Assembly (NCBI GenBank): GCA_958402795.1
Contig: CATXUX010000013.1
Span: 1-64,000 of the forward strand
From: an uncultured Lachnospiraceae bacterium
GTDB taxonomy: Bacteria > Bacillota > Clostridia > Lachnospirales > Lachnospiraceae
Direction of reading: 5' to 3'
DNA: 64,000 bases
Positions 25,942 through 35,368 of this stretch are shown piece after piece. Numbering within the stretch: position 1 is the stretch's first letter; every line of letters starts with the position of its first letter. The translations under genes were made by a program, and so were the position numbers. The notes beneath the pieces are model-generated. The model was given only the letters and a program-made list of their open reading frames with translations. It was not told where the DNA came from and made no database searches.

Positions 25942-27546
25942 TTATTTTTCGTCCAGAAATTCCTGAAGCTGTTTCTCTACTTCTGCCCTTACGACCTCAA
26001 TATCGTTCTTTGCTTTGCCGTAGAATTCATCGATCTTTGCCTGTGTGTCATCTCCAAACAGACCGCTCTGAAGCTGTGCGCTGTATTCTCCGCCAATCTG
26101 CTTCAAGGCTGCATACGCTGTTTTTACCTCTGTCGATACGTTCGGATCGAATACGAAGCCGCTGATCGGATTCAGTTCAAAATTATCCTTATTTGTAGCA
26201 TATACTTTATATTCCTGTATTTCTTCCGGCCATGTGGCATTGACTCTTGTATATTCCGGATTCCAGCACAACTCGTATCCCGGGAACACATATTTATTGC
26301 TCGGGGTCAGATCTTCCATTGTCTTATCGCCCACATCCTCCCAGTCTTCTCCCTCGATTCCGTAGCAGAAAAGATCGTGATTTTCCTGACTCTGGAAGAT
26401 CCAGTCAAGGAACTTCATTGTTGTGTCAATATTTTCGGAATAATACGGAACTGCCACATAGTTTGCTGATAATGCCTGATTGGTAAAGGTTTCTTCTTTA
26501 TTATCAATCTGTTTCTCATAGAACCACACGCCGAGTTCACTGTCAGGTACATTCTGCTTCATATTTGTGGAAAAGTTATTATAATCGTCCAGATTTCCTT
26601 CGATCGCGCCATATTTTCCTACATAGAATTTTTCCGCTGCATTTGTCACCGTCGCGGAATCTGCGTTGCCAAATCCGCCGTATTCATCCGCAATCTTCAG
26701 AAACCGTTTGGTCATAAAGTTTTCCTGATATCCTTCCGGATAGTCTGCGAACCGTTCATCCGGATCGCCGAAGATGCTTACGTCCTCTACCGTCTTCCCG
26801 TCATCCGACAGAAGTGCCCGGAAATTCAGGTTTGCGGTAACTCCCGTGTTGTCCACCTCTACGATGTTATTTTCTACCGCTGTATACCAGTCCGACAGAT
26901 AGTAGAAGTATCCGCGGTCTTTCAGTCCCATAGCAGATTCAATTCCGAGAGAGTCCTTATTATCATTTACCGCCTCCAGATATGCATGGAACGTCTCTTC
27001 GCTGGTCACAGGCTCGCATCCGAGCTGTTTTCTCCAGTCCTCGCGGTAGAACACACACCGCATGTCCGCATACTGTTCAAACAGAGGAATCGCATAGATC
27101 GCGCCATCGCTGCTTACCATCGTTTCCAGAATTTCCGGTGTAAACGCCTGCTTCAGTCCCGGATATTCGTCGTTGTCAAAATACTCTGAAAGGTCTGCAT
27201 ACAGTCCGTTGCTGATATTGGACGCCAGATTCACCCAGTAGGCGTCAAAGGTCAGGTCGCAGGCCTCCTGATTCATCAGCTTCAACGGCATTTCTTCCAC
27301 ATGCTTTGTCGTCCAGTTTAAATTGATGTCAATCCCCATATCCTCTCCGGCGCGTTTTTCAAATTCATCGAACACCTTTTCATAGTTTTCGCCTTCATTG
27401 GTGAGCCAGAATGTGAGTTCTGTCTTTTCTCCGGAACCGCCGGACGCCTGTTTGTCCTCATCCCCTGATCCGCAGCCTGCCATAGACGCCGCCATCACAA
27501 CCGCAAGAGCGGCCGCCGCTGTTCTCTTCCACATTTTTGTTCTCAT
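25942..27546 (-). CDS. CUT1 ABC transporter substrate-binding lipoprotein
   Basis: The 534-residue extracellular binding protein has a lipoprotein signal peptide ending SMAGCGSG, so it is anchored outside the membrane and delivers oligosaccharide to the two permeases encoded just upstream. The body (ELTFWLTNEGENYEKVFDEFEKRAGEDMGIDINLNW and onward) is typical of the large LplA/YtcQ-type proteins that bind uronic-acid-containing glycans. The start at 27544-27546 follows AAGGAGG; a longer frame lacks a ribosome site. No ATPase gene is present, so a shared MsmK-type ATPase elsewhere is expected. Confidence 0.93.
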   Translation of the reverse strand: MRTKMWKRTAAAALAVVMAASMAGCGSGDEDKQASGGSGEKTELTFWLTNEGENYEKVFDEFEKRAGEDMGIDINLNWTTKHVEEMPLKLMNQEACDLTFDAYWVNLASNISNGLYADLSEYFDNDEYPGLKQAFTPEILETMVSSDGAIYAIPLFEQYADMRCVFYREDWRKQLGCEPVTSEETFHAYLEAVNDNKDSLGIESAMGLKDRGYFYYLSDWYTAVENNIVEVDNTGVTANLNFRALLSDDGKTVEDVSIFGDPDERFADYPEGYQENFMTKRFLKIADEYGGFGNADSATVTNAAEKFYVGKYGAIEGNLDDYNNFSTNMKQNVPDSELGVWFYEKQIDNKEETFTNQALSANYVAVPYYSENIDTTMKFLDWIFQSQENHDLFCYGIEGEDWEDVGDKTMEDLTPSNKYVFPGYELCWNPEYTRVNATWPEEIQEYKVYATNKDNFELNPISGFVFDPNVSTEVKTAYAALKQIGGEYSAQLQSGLFGDDTQAKIDEFYGKAKNDIEVVRAEVEKQLQEFLDEK

Positions 27547-27601
27547 AATTCCTCCTTCTCTGCCTTTTACAGATGATATATATTTTTGTTGCATTACTGC
27601 C

Positions 27602-28510
27602 TTACCCTTTGACAGAACCTACCATGATTCCGCCTGTAAAATATTTCTGTGCGATGGGATATACCAATATGATCGGTCCGATCGTACAGAGCGCCGTTGC
27701 CATTTTCATGGTCGTGCTTGGCAAAGTCGCCGTATTGACCGCCGCTCCCTGCGACGCCATATTTGCCAGTGTTTCTGTTTTCCGGATCAACTGCATGATC
27801 AGATACTGCAGCGGCCATGTATTTTTGTCTCCCGCATTATAGAGCATTGCCTTGAACCATTCATTCCAGTATCCAAGTGCATAAAACAGGCTGACGGTAG
27901 CAAGCGCCGGTTTCGAACACGGCAGGATAATACGGAACAAGATCGTCGCGTCATTGGCTCCGTCCAGCTTTGCTGATTCTGACAGCGAGCTTGGGATTGC
28001 TGAGAAAAAGTTCCGCAGCAGGAATACATTCCATGGAATGATCATACTCGGCAGGATCAGCGACCACACTGTGTTAGTCAGATGCAGATATCTGGATACC
28101 AGCATATAAGTAGGAACCAGACCTCCGTTGAATATCATCGTAAAATAGATATACAGGTTAATCTTGGAACCATATTTAATTCCCGCCGCCAGAGGGTATG
28201 CAAGCATGGAACTTACCAGCATACTCAAAAGTGTACCGACCACCGTGACAAAGATGGACACTCCGTAAGAGATCCAGATTTGTTTTCCGCCAAACACGAC
28301 CTCATATGCCGCCGTGGTAAAACCCTGTGGAATCAGCTTAAATCCATTCTTCAGTATCAGTGCTTCTTCCGAAAATGAACAGGCTATGATATAAATGAAC
28401 GGCACGATACAAAAGAATGCGAAAACTCCTGCGATCAGATAGCACACGACTTTGAGAGTCCGCTCGCTTTTGCTTAACTTGATATGACTCTTAACTGCCT
28501 TTCCTTTCAT
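27602..28510 (-). CDS. CUT1 carbohydrate ABC transporter permease (YtcP/LplC-like)
   Basis: The 302-residue protein has six predicted membrane helices and the inner-membrane permease EAA loop near SAKLDGANDATILFRIILPCSKPALAT (about 195-222), which contacts the ATPase. It ends GGIMVGSVKG, the usual C terminus of this family. It pairs with the permease encoded 9 bases upstream to form the membrane channel for the glycan importer. Confidence 0.94.
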   Translation of the reverse strand: MKGKAVKSHIKLSKSERTLKVVCYLIAGVFAFFCIVPFIYIIACSFSEEALILKNGFKLIPQGFTTAAYEVVFGGKQIWISYGVSIFVTVVGTLLSMLVSSMLAYPLAAGIKYGSKINLYIYFTMIFNGGLVPTYMLVSRYLHLTNTVWSLILPSMIIPWNVFLLRNFFSAIPSSLSESAKLDGANDATILFRIILPCSKPALATVSLFYALGYWNEWFKAMLYNAGDKNTWPLQYLIMQLIRKTETLANMASQGAAVNTATLPSTTMKMATALCTIGPIILVYPIAQKYFTGGIMVGSVKG

Positions 28511-28519
28511 AATAACCTC

Positions 28520-29461
28520 CTAAAAAATCGCTGAATCCGGTTCATATTTTCTTGCCAGCTTGTTCGCCCCTACCACCATGATAAATCCAAGAACCGACTG
28601 CACCATACCGATTGCTGTACTCAGTCCGTATTCATTCAGCGTCCGCATCGCCCGGTATGTATATGTATCAATGACGTCCACCGTAGGATACAACATAGAG
28701 TTATCGCCGATCAACGCATAGAACATTCCAAAGTCGCCGTAGAATATCCGTCCTATATTAAACAGTGTCATCAGAATAATCGTCGGACGCAGGATCGGCA
28801 GTGTCATATATTTGATCTTCTGCCATTTTGTCGCGCCATCAATCTCCGCAGCCTCCATGATTCCCGGATCAATACCTGTGATGGTTGCCAGGTACACGAT
28901 CGCGCCGTATCCCGATGCCTGCCACACTTTCAGCACCACCATGATGATCGGCCATACCCATGCTTCCTGATAAAAATTGAGATGGATTCCCATACTTTCC
29001 AGCAGATTCGTCAGGATACCGTTATCCGTACTGATCACTGCACTGTTCAGGAACAAGGAAACAATCGTCCATGAGATGAAATAGGGAAGCAGCGACAGCG
29101 TTTGTGTGATCTTCTTGTACTTTTTGGATGTAATCTCACTGAAAACCACTGCAAGGACTACAGATACAAATGTAGACGCAATGATAAAGATCACATTCAG
29201 CCAGAGCGTATTGATCGCCGCTTTACTCAGTCCCGGCCAGATACTGTCATTAAAGAAAAATTTAAAGTTATCCAGTCCGCAGAACTCACTCCCGAATATT
29301 CCGTCTTTCACGTTAAAATTTTGAAACGCGATAACCAGTCCAAGCATCGGTATGTAGGAAAAAATAAAGATCTGCAGAATTCCCGGAACTGTCATTCCAT
29401 ATAGGAAACCATGCTTTTTGATTTCCTGAAGGAAACCGTTCTTTTTCTTTGCCCTTTGCAT
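28520..29461 (-). CDS. CUT1 carbohydrate ABC transporter permease (YteP/LplB-like)
   Basis: This 313-residue first permease has six membrane helices, the opening LYGMTVPGILQIFIFSYIPMLGLVIAFQNFNVKDGIFGS and the EAA loop EAAEIDGATKWQKIKYMTLPILRPTII. It is the first transporter gene after the terminator that closes the two-component operon, so the transporter probably has its own promoter in the 29462-29575 gap, where I see AT-rich candidates but no clear consensus box pair. Confidence 0.94.
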   Translation of the reverse strand: MQRAKKKNGFLQEIKKHGFLYGMTVPGILQIFIFSYIPMLGLVIAFQNFNVKDGIFGSEFCGLDNFKFFFNDSIWPGLSKAAINTLWLNVIFIIASTFVSVVLAVVFSEITSKKYKKITQTLSLLPYFISWTIVSLFLNSAVISTDNGILTNLLESMGIHLNFYQEAWVWPIIMVVLKVWQASGYGAIVYLATITGIDPGIMEAAEIDGATKWQKIKYMTLPILRPTIILMTLFNIGRIFYGDFGMFYALIGDNSMLYPTVDVIDTYTYRAMRTLNEYGLSTAIGMVQSVLGFIMVVGANKLARKYEPDSAIF

Positions 29462-29575
29462 TTTATTACCTCTCTTCCTCTGTTTTCTTTATACTCATCA
29501 TAGCAGTCTGAAAATTTTTTCAAATGTTGTTTTTCAAGAAAAAAGTGATGCTTTTCAAGACACTGCTTCCGCGTC

Positions 29576-29603
29576 AAAAAAAGGAGTCGGATATCCGGCT
29601 CCC
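29576..29603 (-). terminator. Rho-independent terminator after the YesN-type regulator
   Basis: On the minus strand GGAGCCGG-ATAT-CCGACTCC, with one mismatch, is followed by TTTTTTT, 45 bases past the regulator stop. It separates the sensing operon from the transporter operon. Confidence 0.8.
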
Positions 29604-29647
29604 ATAGATTCGCTCTATAAATTCTCCCTGTTTCACTTTGTAGTTCT

Positions 29648-31237
29648 TTACTGTTTCACTGTCAGTTTTCTTTTGTATTCTGCCGGACTGCATCCGTAAT
29701 ACTCTTTGAATTTCTCCGTGAACTGTCTTGTATTCTGATAGCCGACCTTTTCCGCGATCTCATAGGTTTTGAAATCTGTCGTGATTACGAGCCGCTTTGC
29801 CTCTTCCATGCGGATATCTGTTAAGAAACTTTTAAAATTCTCCCCTGTCGTCTTCTTAAACAGTGCCCCGAAATAGACCTGATTTACACAGGCCATTTCT
29901 GCCATTTTCCGCATATTGATATCTTCTTCGAAATGTGCCCTCATATAATCGACGACCTGCGCAATGGCCGGATTCTCCCAGAGAACCGCACGGCTGGCGA
30001 TCTGCCCGGTGAGTAAACCGTAATAAGCCAGGAACTCCTGCTTCAATTCATCATAAGTAGCCGAAGCACGCATTTTTTCCATAAATTCAACCTGTCTTTT
30101 TTCCTCTTCTCCAAAAGCGGCGCCATATGCCTTTAAGTCCTCATTGAGTGTTCCGGCAAATAGAATACAGCGGTTGATCACGGCATAGCGGTTCCCGTAA
30201 TGAAGATTTTTGATCAGTTCAATACATTCTTCGAACTTCTCCATCACTTCCGGTCTCCGAGTTACGAGCATTTCCAGAATTTCTTTTTTCAGCCGCTCAT
30301 AATCCTCAAAGGAATACGTGAATTTCTTATGGATATGGTCTGCACAGATTACTTTCTTGTCCAAAAAATACCGCATCTCATATGCAAATTTTGCCGAGTT
30401 GTACATATACCCCAGATCGGACGCTTTTTCCGAAAAAGATCCTACGCCGCATCGAAGTTCCATTTTCATTTCCTGCTCCACCTGATCCATCACCGGCAGC
30501 ACATAGTCTGAGAGCAGTGTTTCCTTCTCTTTCGGCTCGATCATGCAGAGAATATAGAGGCAGTCCTCCTCTCTTTTCATCGGAACTCCCTTTTTATTGT
30601 CCCGGAAATAATTTTGAATGCGGTTAAATACAGAGAATTTTATCAGTTCCGCTTTTTTATAGTTCTCCGCTTCCAAACGTCTTTTTCCCTTGTCCTCCAG
30701 ATAAAAGCAAACGCCCGCAAAAGTCTTCCCTTTGTAGTCGATTCCCAGACTGCAGAATCTTTCATAGAATTCCTCCGGCGCGTACCCGTTATCACTGTTC
30801 AGCCTCCCGAGTAATTCCTGAAGTTCATTCTTTTCTTCCCGGAATATTTCCAGTCTCTCCTGATTGCGGAACCGCAGCAGCGCCTTTTTTACGGCTTCTT
30901 CCATCGCTTCTTTTAACACCGGCTTTAAAATATAGTCCACCGCACCCAGCCGGATCGCCTCCTGCACATATTCGAATTTCTGATACCCGCTGATAAAAAT
31001 CACCTGGATCTCGATCTGTTCCTGCTTTAAACGCGTCAAAAAATCCAGACCGGTCAGTTTCGGCATACAAATATCCGAAACAACAATATCCGGTCTCTGT
31101 TCTGTCACTTTTTCCCACAGTTCTTCTCCGTCCGTCGCTTCGTCTGCAACAGACAATCCGTATTCTTCCCACGGGATCAACGTTTTTAATCCCTTCACAA
31201 TGACAGGCTCATCATCTGCTATGATCACTTTCAACAT
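29648..31237 (-). CDS. YesN-type response regulator (receiver plus AraC DNA-binding domain)
   Basis: The 529-residue regulator starts with a receiver domain (about 1-120) with acidic pocket ADDE and phospho-acceptor Asp55 in VVSDICMP, and Lys near 105 in LKPVLK. A long middle region follows, then two AraC helix-turn-helix motifs at the C terminus (about 430-529; NTRQFTEKFKEYYGCSPAEYKRK). It should activate the glycan locus when phosphorylated by the kinase encoded 3 bases upstream. Confidence 0.95.
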   Translation of the reverse strand: MLKVIIADDEPVIVKGLKTLIPWEEYGLSVADEATDGEELWEKVTEQRPDIVVSDICMPKLTGLDFLTRLKQEQIEIQVIFISGYQKFEYVQEAIRLGAVDYILKPVLKEAMEEAVKKALLRFRNQERLEIFREEKNELQELLGRLNSDNGYAPEEFYERFCSLGIDYKGKTFAGVCFYLEDKGKRRLEAENYKKAELIKFSVFNRIQNYFRDNKKGVPMKREEDCLYILCMIEPKEKETLLSDYVLPVMDQVEQEMKMELRCGVGSFSEKASDLGYMYNSAKFAYEMRYFLDKKVICADHIHKKFTYSFEDYERLKKEILEMLVTRRPEVMEKFEECIELIKNLHYGNRYAVINRCILFAGTLNEDLKAYGAAFGEEEKRQVEFMEKMRASATYDELKQEFLAYYGLLTGQIASRAVLWENPAIAQVVDYMRAHFEEDINMRKMAEMACVNQVYFGALFKKTTGENFKSFLTDIRMEEAKRLVITTDFKTYEIAEKVGYQNTRQFTEKFKEYYGCSPAEYKRKLTVKQ

Positions 31238-31240
31238 CTC

Positions 31241-33049
31241 TCATTCCTCCAGCACCGGCAATGTATATTCCACAATTGTTCCCAGATTCTCGCAGCTTGT
31301 AATCTGAAATCCATAATCCCTACCGTAATTTTTTACGATCCGGTCATACGTATTTTTTATGCCGATCGATATTTTTTCCCCGTTCTGTCTTCCAAGGGTG
31401 TCTTTCTCCAGAACATCGGTGATTTCCTGTACCTGCTGCTCCGTCATTCCCACGCCGTCATCCATCACAGTGATGCACAAACATTCTGCCTTTCGTAGCG
31501 CACTGACCCGGACTTTTCCGGCTCCTTTTTTCGGACGCAGTCCATGTTTTACTGCATTTTCGATTGTAGGCTGCAGAATCAGCTTGAGCACTTTCAGGCG
31601 CAGACAGTCCGCCGGAACGTCGATCTCAAGATCATAAAGATTTTCATACCGCACTTTTACAATGTAAAAATATTCCCGAATATTTTCCAGTTCCGCTTCC
31701 AGCGTCACCTGATCGGATTCATTCCCGATCAGATACCTGAGCTGCTTGGAAAGACTGTCGATCAATCCGGAGGCTTTGGGGGCATTTTCCGAAATTGCCG
31801 TCATACGGATCACTTCCAGTGTATTGTACAGATAATGCGGCTTGATCGTAGATTTCAGCGCAGAGAGTTCCGCGTCTTTCTGGCGCAGTTCCGCCACATA
31901 TACCTGATCGATATACTGCTGCAGATGCGCCGCCATCTCATTAAATCCCTCCCCCAGAACCTGTATCTCATCATGGCTGTGGATGTCAACTCTCGTATCC
32001 AGTTCCCCTTTTTGCATCCTTCCCATTGCCTCTTTCAACGTTCTGACCGGGCGGCTGGTATATCGGGAAAATCCGTAAAATGCGGCAAGAATCAGTGCTG
32101 CCGCCCCGAGCATCCCAATGACAAACCTGCCACTGTCCAGATACATCCCTTTGATATTCTGCCGGCTCATACTTGCCAGCACCTTCCAACCGGTATTTTC
32201 CACACTGCAATATGCATAGATATCACTGTCTGTCTGGTATATTCCGCTTTCACCCTCCAGAGATTCCAGAATACTGCTGACTGTTTGATCCTTCTGTGCC
32301 ATCTGCTCCGGATCGCCGCTGTATATAATCGTACCGTCACTTTCATCAACTACAATGATCTCACTGTCTTCGCCCATATTCAGACCTTCTTCCAGGATCT
32401 CCAGTTCCGAAGGATCAATATCAAGGTACAGTGTTCCCATTCGTCTGGTCCGTGCCGCATGCATCGTAGAAACGTCCATATAATTCCGCGCCATAGTAAA
32501 CACCTTTTTTTCAGAATTATAATAATAATTGATTTCCGAATGCGTCGGCATGATATAAAGGCTGTTCAGCTCCCCCTCCTGCGGCTTCCACTGGGCATCC
32601 AGCACTTTACGGATATTCATATTCTTGGTAGAATCCCGGCTTACATTATAAATCTTGTCGTAGATAAAACGTACATTTTCAATCGACCGGTCCATATTCA
32701 GGATATTATAGAGAACATTTGTAATCTGACGCTCTCGTTCCTCTTCCTCCAGTTCCTTATCATCCAGCAGCTCATAAAAATACAGATAGTCATCTGAAGT
32801 ATAATCGTATAGAGACTGTGTAATATCATCATACTTTCCGATCAGGTCCGATACGTTTTTTCCCATGTTCACTGCCATCTGCGACGCATTGCTTATCATC
32901 ACTTCCTCCACACCGGACGAAAGCCGCATATAAAGAATCTGTCCGGTCAGTAAAAGCGGGATCAGACCGATCAGAATAAAAGCGATAAACATTTTTGCAA
33001 ACATACTGATATAAATATGACTCTTTCCGGTCTGCTTCTTATTCTGCAT
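31241..33049 (-). CDS. YesM-type sensor histidine kinase
   Basis: The kinase of about 602 residues has two membrane helices (about 15-35 and 305-325) framing a large extracellular sensor region of dCache type, a HAMP segment (RPVRTLKEAMGRMQKGELDTRV), a His_kinase region with the phosphorylated histidine in TIKPHYLYNTLE, and a GHKL ATPase (DDGVGMTEQQ, GIGIKN-like GIKNTY). I use the ATG at 33047-33049, which overlaps the upstream binding-protein gene by 11 bases; an ATG 24 bases further upstream is possible. Confidence 0.93.
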   Translation of the reverse strand: MQNKKQTGKSHIYISMFAKMFIAFILIGLIPLLLTGQILYMRLSSGVEEVMISNASQMAVNMGKNVSDLIGKYDDITQSLYDYTSDDYLYFYELLDDKELEEEERERQITNVLYNILNMDRSIENVRFIYDKIYNVSRDSTKNMNIRKVLDAQWKPQEGELNSLYIMPTHSEINYYYNSEKKVFTMARNYMDVSTMHAARTRRMGTLYLDIDPSELEILEEGLNMGEDSEIIVVDESDGTIIYSGDPEQMAQKDQTVSSILESLEGESGIYQTDSDIYAYCSVENTGWKVLASMSRQNIKGMYLDSGRFVIGMLGAAALILAAFYGFSRYTSRPVRTLKEAMGRMQKGELDTRVDIHSHDEIQVLGEGFNEMAAHLQQYIDQVYVAELRQKDAELSALKSTIKPHYLYNTLEVIRMTAISENAPKASGLIDSLSKQLRYLIGNESDQVTLEAELENIREYFYIVKVRYENLYDLEIDVPADCLRLKVLKLILQPTIENAVKHGLRPKKGAGKVRVSALRKAECLCITVMDDGVGMTEQQVQEITDVLEKDTLGRQNGEKISIGIKNTYDRIVKNYGRDYGFQITSCENLGTIVEYTLPVLEE

Positions 33050-34364
33050 CCGTAACCGCCCTTTCCCATTCATTCTGATATTCTCTTAGTATCTCTTCTT
33101 TTGTTTTTTCCCCATTGAGTACTTCTTTCAGACCTGCACATAAAAAATTCCGAAATCCCTCCGGAGTATCCTCATCTCCGATCTGCATCTCCGGTTTCAG
33201 TACTCCGCCAGCCTCTTCATTGATTTCTTTTAACTGCTCATTTTCTAACGGCATTTCTTTTTTTGTAACCGGAAGTGCATTCATCAAACTGCATATCTCT
33301 CCATAAATTTCTTCTGAGTAAAAAAACTTCAGAAATTTCACCGCAGCGTCATACTTTTTCTCATCGTTTCTGCACTCTGCCGAGATACCCCATCCGGACT
33401 GATTGTCGGTAAAGGAATATTTCTGACCTTCATCATCCGGCATAAAGAACCAGCCGAGTTCCATCTCCGGATTGAGACTCTGTATCTTTGGGATCTGGTT
33501 GCACAGAGAATAAAGCATAACCGCATTGCCGTTCGCTATATACTCGCAGGTCTCTGCATCACTTGTTGTTGCATAACCGCTGTTGACATACCCTTTTTCA
33601 AATAATCCCGTGAACCGCTCCAGCATTTCTGTCGGTTCTGCATCCGTCCATGACGTCTTTCCCGATGTACAGTCGCTCTGCCATGTCGGATTTGACGATG
33701 TTACACAAGAGTTAAAGAAATATCTGCACCAGAACATCAGATGCCAGCTGTCACCGCCTCCTACGACCAGCGGCGTATACTGCTTTTCTTTTAATGTCTC
33801 ACACAAGACTTCAAACTCCTCCCATGTGGCGGGAGGCGTCAGTCCCAGTGCGTCAAACACAGCTTTGTTATAAATCATTCCCTGCTCCAGCCTGGCGCCG
33901 GGGAGTGTATATACACAGCCGTCAGGAGCCGTCCATGTATCCTGCAGAAGTTCTGTCAGTTCATCGGGAAGCGGACAGAACATCCCTTCCTGATATGCCA
34001 TCTTTATGTCCTTTATCTCTACCACATCTCCCAGTTCACCGATGGCAGTCTGCCGTTTTAGATAGTCATCATAAAATCCACTCTGCGTCCTTGTGGAAGG
34101 CTGCAGCTTTACCTCAATCTCCGGGTACTTTTCCATAAATGCATCGCACGCCAGACTCACGGATTTGTTCCATCCATCGTCCCCCGATGCAAACGTCACG
34201 ATAAGCACCGTCTTTTCCTCTGCCTGCATATTCTCTGCTTCATTGTCCCTGTTATAAAAAACAAAAAGCAGTACAAGCACAACCATGACTGCCAGACACC
34301 CTACCGCCAAAATCTTGATCCAGTTGTTCTTTTTGATGATCTTCCGGAATTTTTCTTTATACAT
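33039..34364 (-). CDS. Membrane-anchored extracellular solute-binding protein linked to the kinase
   Basis: This protein of about 441 residues has the family-1 solute-binding fold (TVLIVTFASGDDGWNKSVSLACDAFMEKYPEIEVKLQPS, then VVEIKDIKMAYQEGMFCPLPDEL). Its N terminus is a basic stretch and one hydrophobic helix (about 15-38, ILAVGCLAVMVVLVLLFVFY) followed by NRDNEAEN. There is no lipobox at the usual place, since the only Cys is mid-helix. It overlaps the kinase gene and is separated from the permeases, so it more likely presents ligand to the kinase than to the transporter. That role is inference. Confidence 0.8.
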   Translation of the reverse strand: MYKEKFRKIIKKNNWIKILAVGCLAVMVVLVLLFVFYNRDNEAENMQAEEKTVLIVTFASGDDGWNKSVSLACDAFMEKYPEIEVKLQPSTRTQSGFYDDYLKRQTAIGELGDVVEIKDIKMAYQEGMFCPLPDELTELLQDTWTAPDGCVYTLPGARLEQGMIYNKAVFDALGLTPPATWEEFEVLCETLKEKQYTPLVVGGGDSWHLMFWCRYFFNSCVTSSNPTWQSDCTSGKTSWTDAEPTEMLERFTGLFEKGYVNSGYATTSDAETCEYIANGNAVMLYSLCNQIPKIQSLNPEMELGWFFMPDDEGQKYSFTDNQSGWGISAECRNDEKKYDAAVKFLKFFYSEEIYGEICSLMNALPVTKKEMPLENEQLKEINEEAGGVLKPEMQIGDEDTPEGFRNFLCAGLKEVLNGEKTKEEILREYQNEWERAVTDAE

Positions 34365-34464
34365 CGTCCCACCCATATTTCTCATCTGCTTCTGTATCAT
34401 CTATATTTGGAAACATATAACTGTTTATTTTCATAATAATTCCATCCGGCAAATTTTGCAATAT

Positions 34465-35295
34465 TTACAAAAATTTTCGATATAAATCCGGCCGCCGCTC
34501 CAAAAGCCGCGCTTTCCGGTAGTGTTTTGCAGTTTTCAGATCTACTTCTCCAATGACCACGTCATCTCCCCTACAATTGCCGGATGCCAGTATCCGTCCG
34601 TCCGGCGAGATAATCTGACTCGGACTTCGGAGATCCTGAATATCCATCCAGTACGGCACCCCCATCGCAGCGGCGGTATAGATTCCGTTCTCATAGGCCC
34701 TTGCGGGTCCATAGATCCATTCCCATCCCCACGTTGGGCAGAAAATAATATCCGCGCCTTTCTGTGCCAGTATCCTTGCCGTCTCCGGGAACTGCATATC
34801 CCAGCAGATCGCGAACCCAAACTTTCCATATTCCGTATCTGTTACCATGAAGTCCTCTCCTGCTTTCAGATACGCTTTCTCGTCCCCTGCCAGATGAATT
34901 TTCCTGTAGCACACTTTCACCTCGCCCTTAGGATCAAGAAGAAAAGCACAATTGGAAAGTTCGTTCTGATCGTCTGCATAGAACATTCCCAGAATCAGAT
35001 ATGCCTTCGAATCTTTTGCCGTCTGTAGAAATTTTCCCAGGATATTTTCCTGCGTCTTTCGGATCAGCTTTGTGTAGTCTCCCTGATACTGCTTCGGCTG
35101 TCCGGCAAAATTGATTGCTTCCGCAGTGACAATTACATCCGCCCCCTGACTCGCTGCCCGTTTCGCCAGCAGCAGATTCTTCTCCGTCATCTCTTTTTGG
35201 CACTCCAGAATTTCTGCTTCCGGCCATATATTCTCTCTGTGTTCAAAATCATACAACCTGTTCTGCTTTGTCTGCAGCAATGCGATCTTCATCAT
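34465..35295 (-). CDS. Carbon-nitrogen hydrolase (nitrilase superfamily)
   Basis: The 276-residue protein has the Glu-Lys-Cys triad of the superfamily: Glu in VTAEAINFAG, Lys in CYRKIHLAGDE and Cys in GFAICWDMQFPE. Such enzymes hydrolyse amides, ureides or nitriles. The ATG at 35293-35295 is preceded by GAGGAAGGG. It is encoded between GH51 and the sensing module on the same strand, an unusual partner for glycosidases; it could deamidate or decarbamoylate a substituent, but the substrate is unknown. Confidence 0.88.
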   Translation of the reverse strand: MMKIALLQTKQNRLYDFEHRENIWPEAEILECQKEMTEKNLLLAKRAASQGADVIVTAEAINFAGQPKQYQGDYTKLIRKTQENILGKFLQTAKDSKAYLILGMFYADDQNELSNCAFLLDPKGEVKVCYRKIHLAGDEKAYLKAGEDFMVTDTEYGKFGFAICWDMQFPETARILAQKGADIIFCPTWGWEWIYGPARAYENGIYTAAAMGVPYWMDIQDLRSPSQIISPDGRILASGNCRGDDVVIGEVDLKTAKHYRKARLLERRPDLYRKFL

Positions 35296-35368
35296 TTTCC
35301 CCTTCCTCGAAATCTTCTTCACCAGTATTGATGTGCAATAGACTGCACAGGCAAAGGTGTCCGGATTT

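Noticed and set aside
31544..32797. 417-codon plus-strand open frame
   Set aside because: It is fully antisense to the sensor histidine kinase, with no ribosome site and no recognisable sequence.
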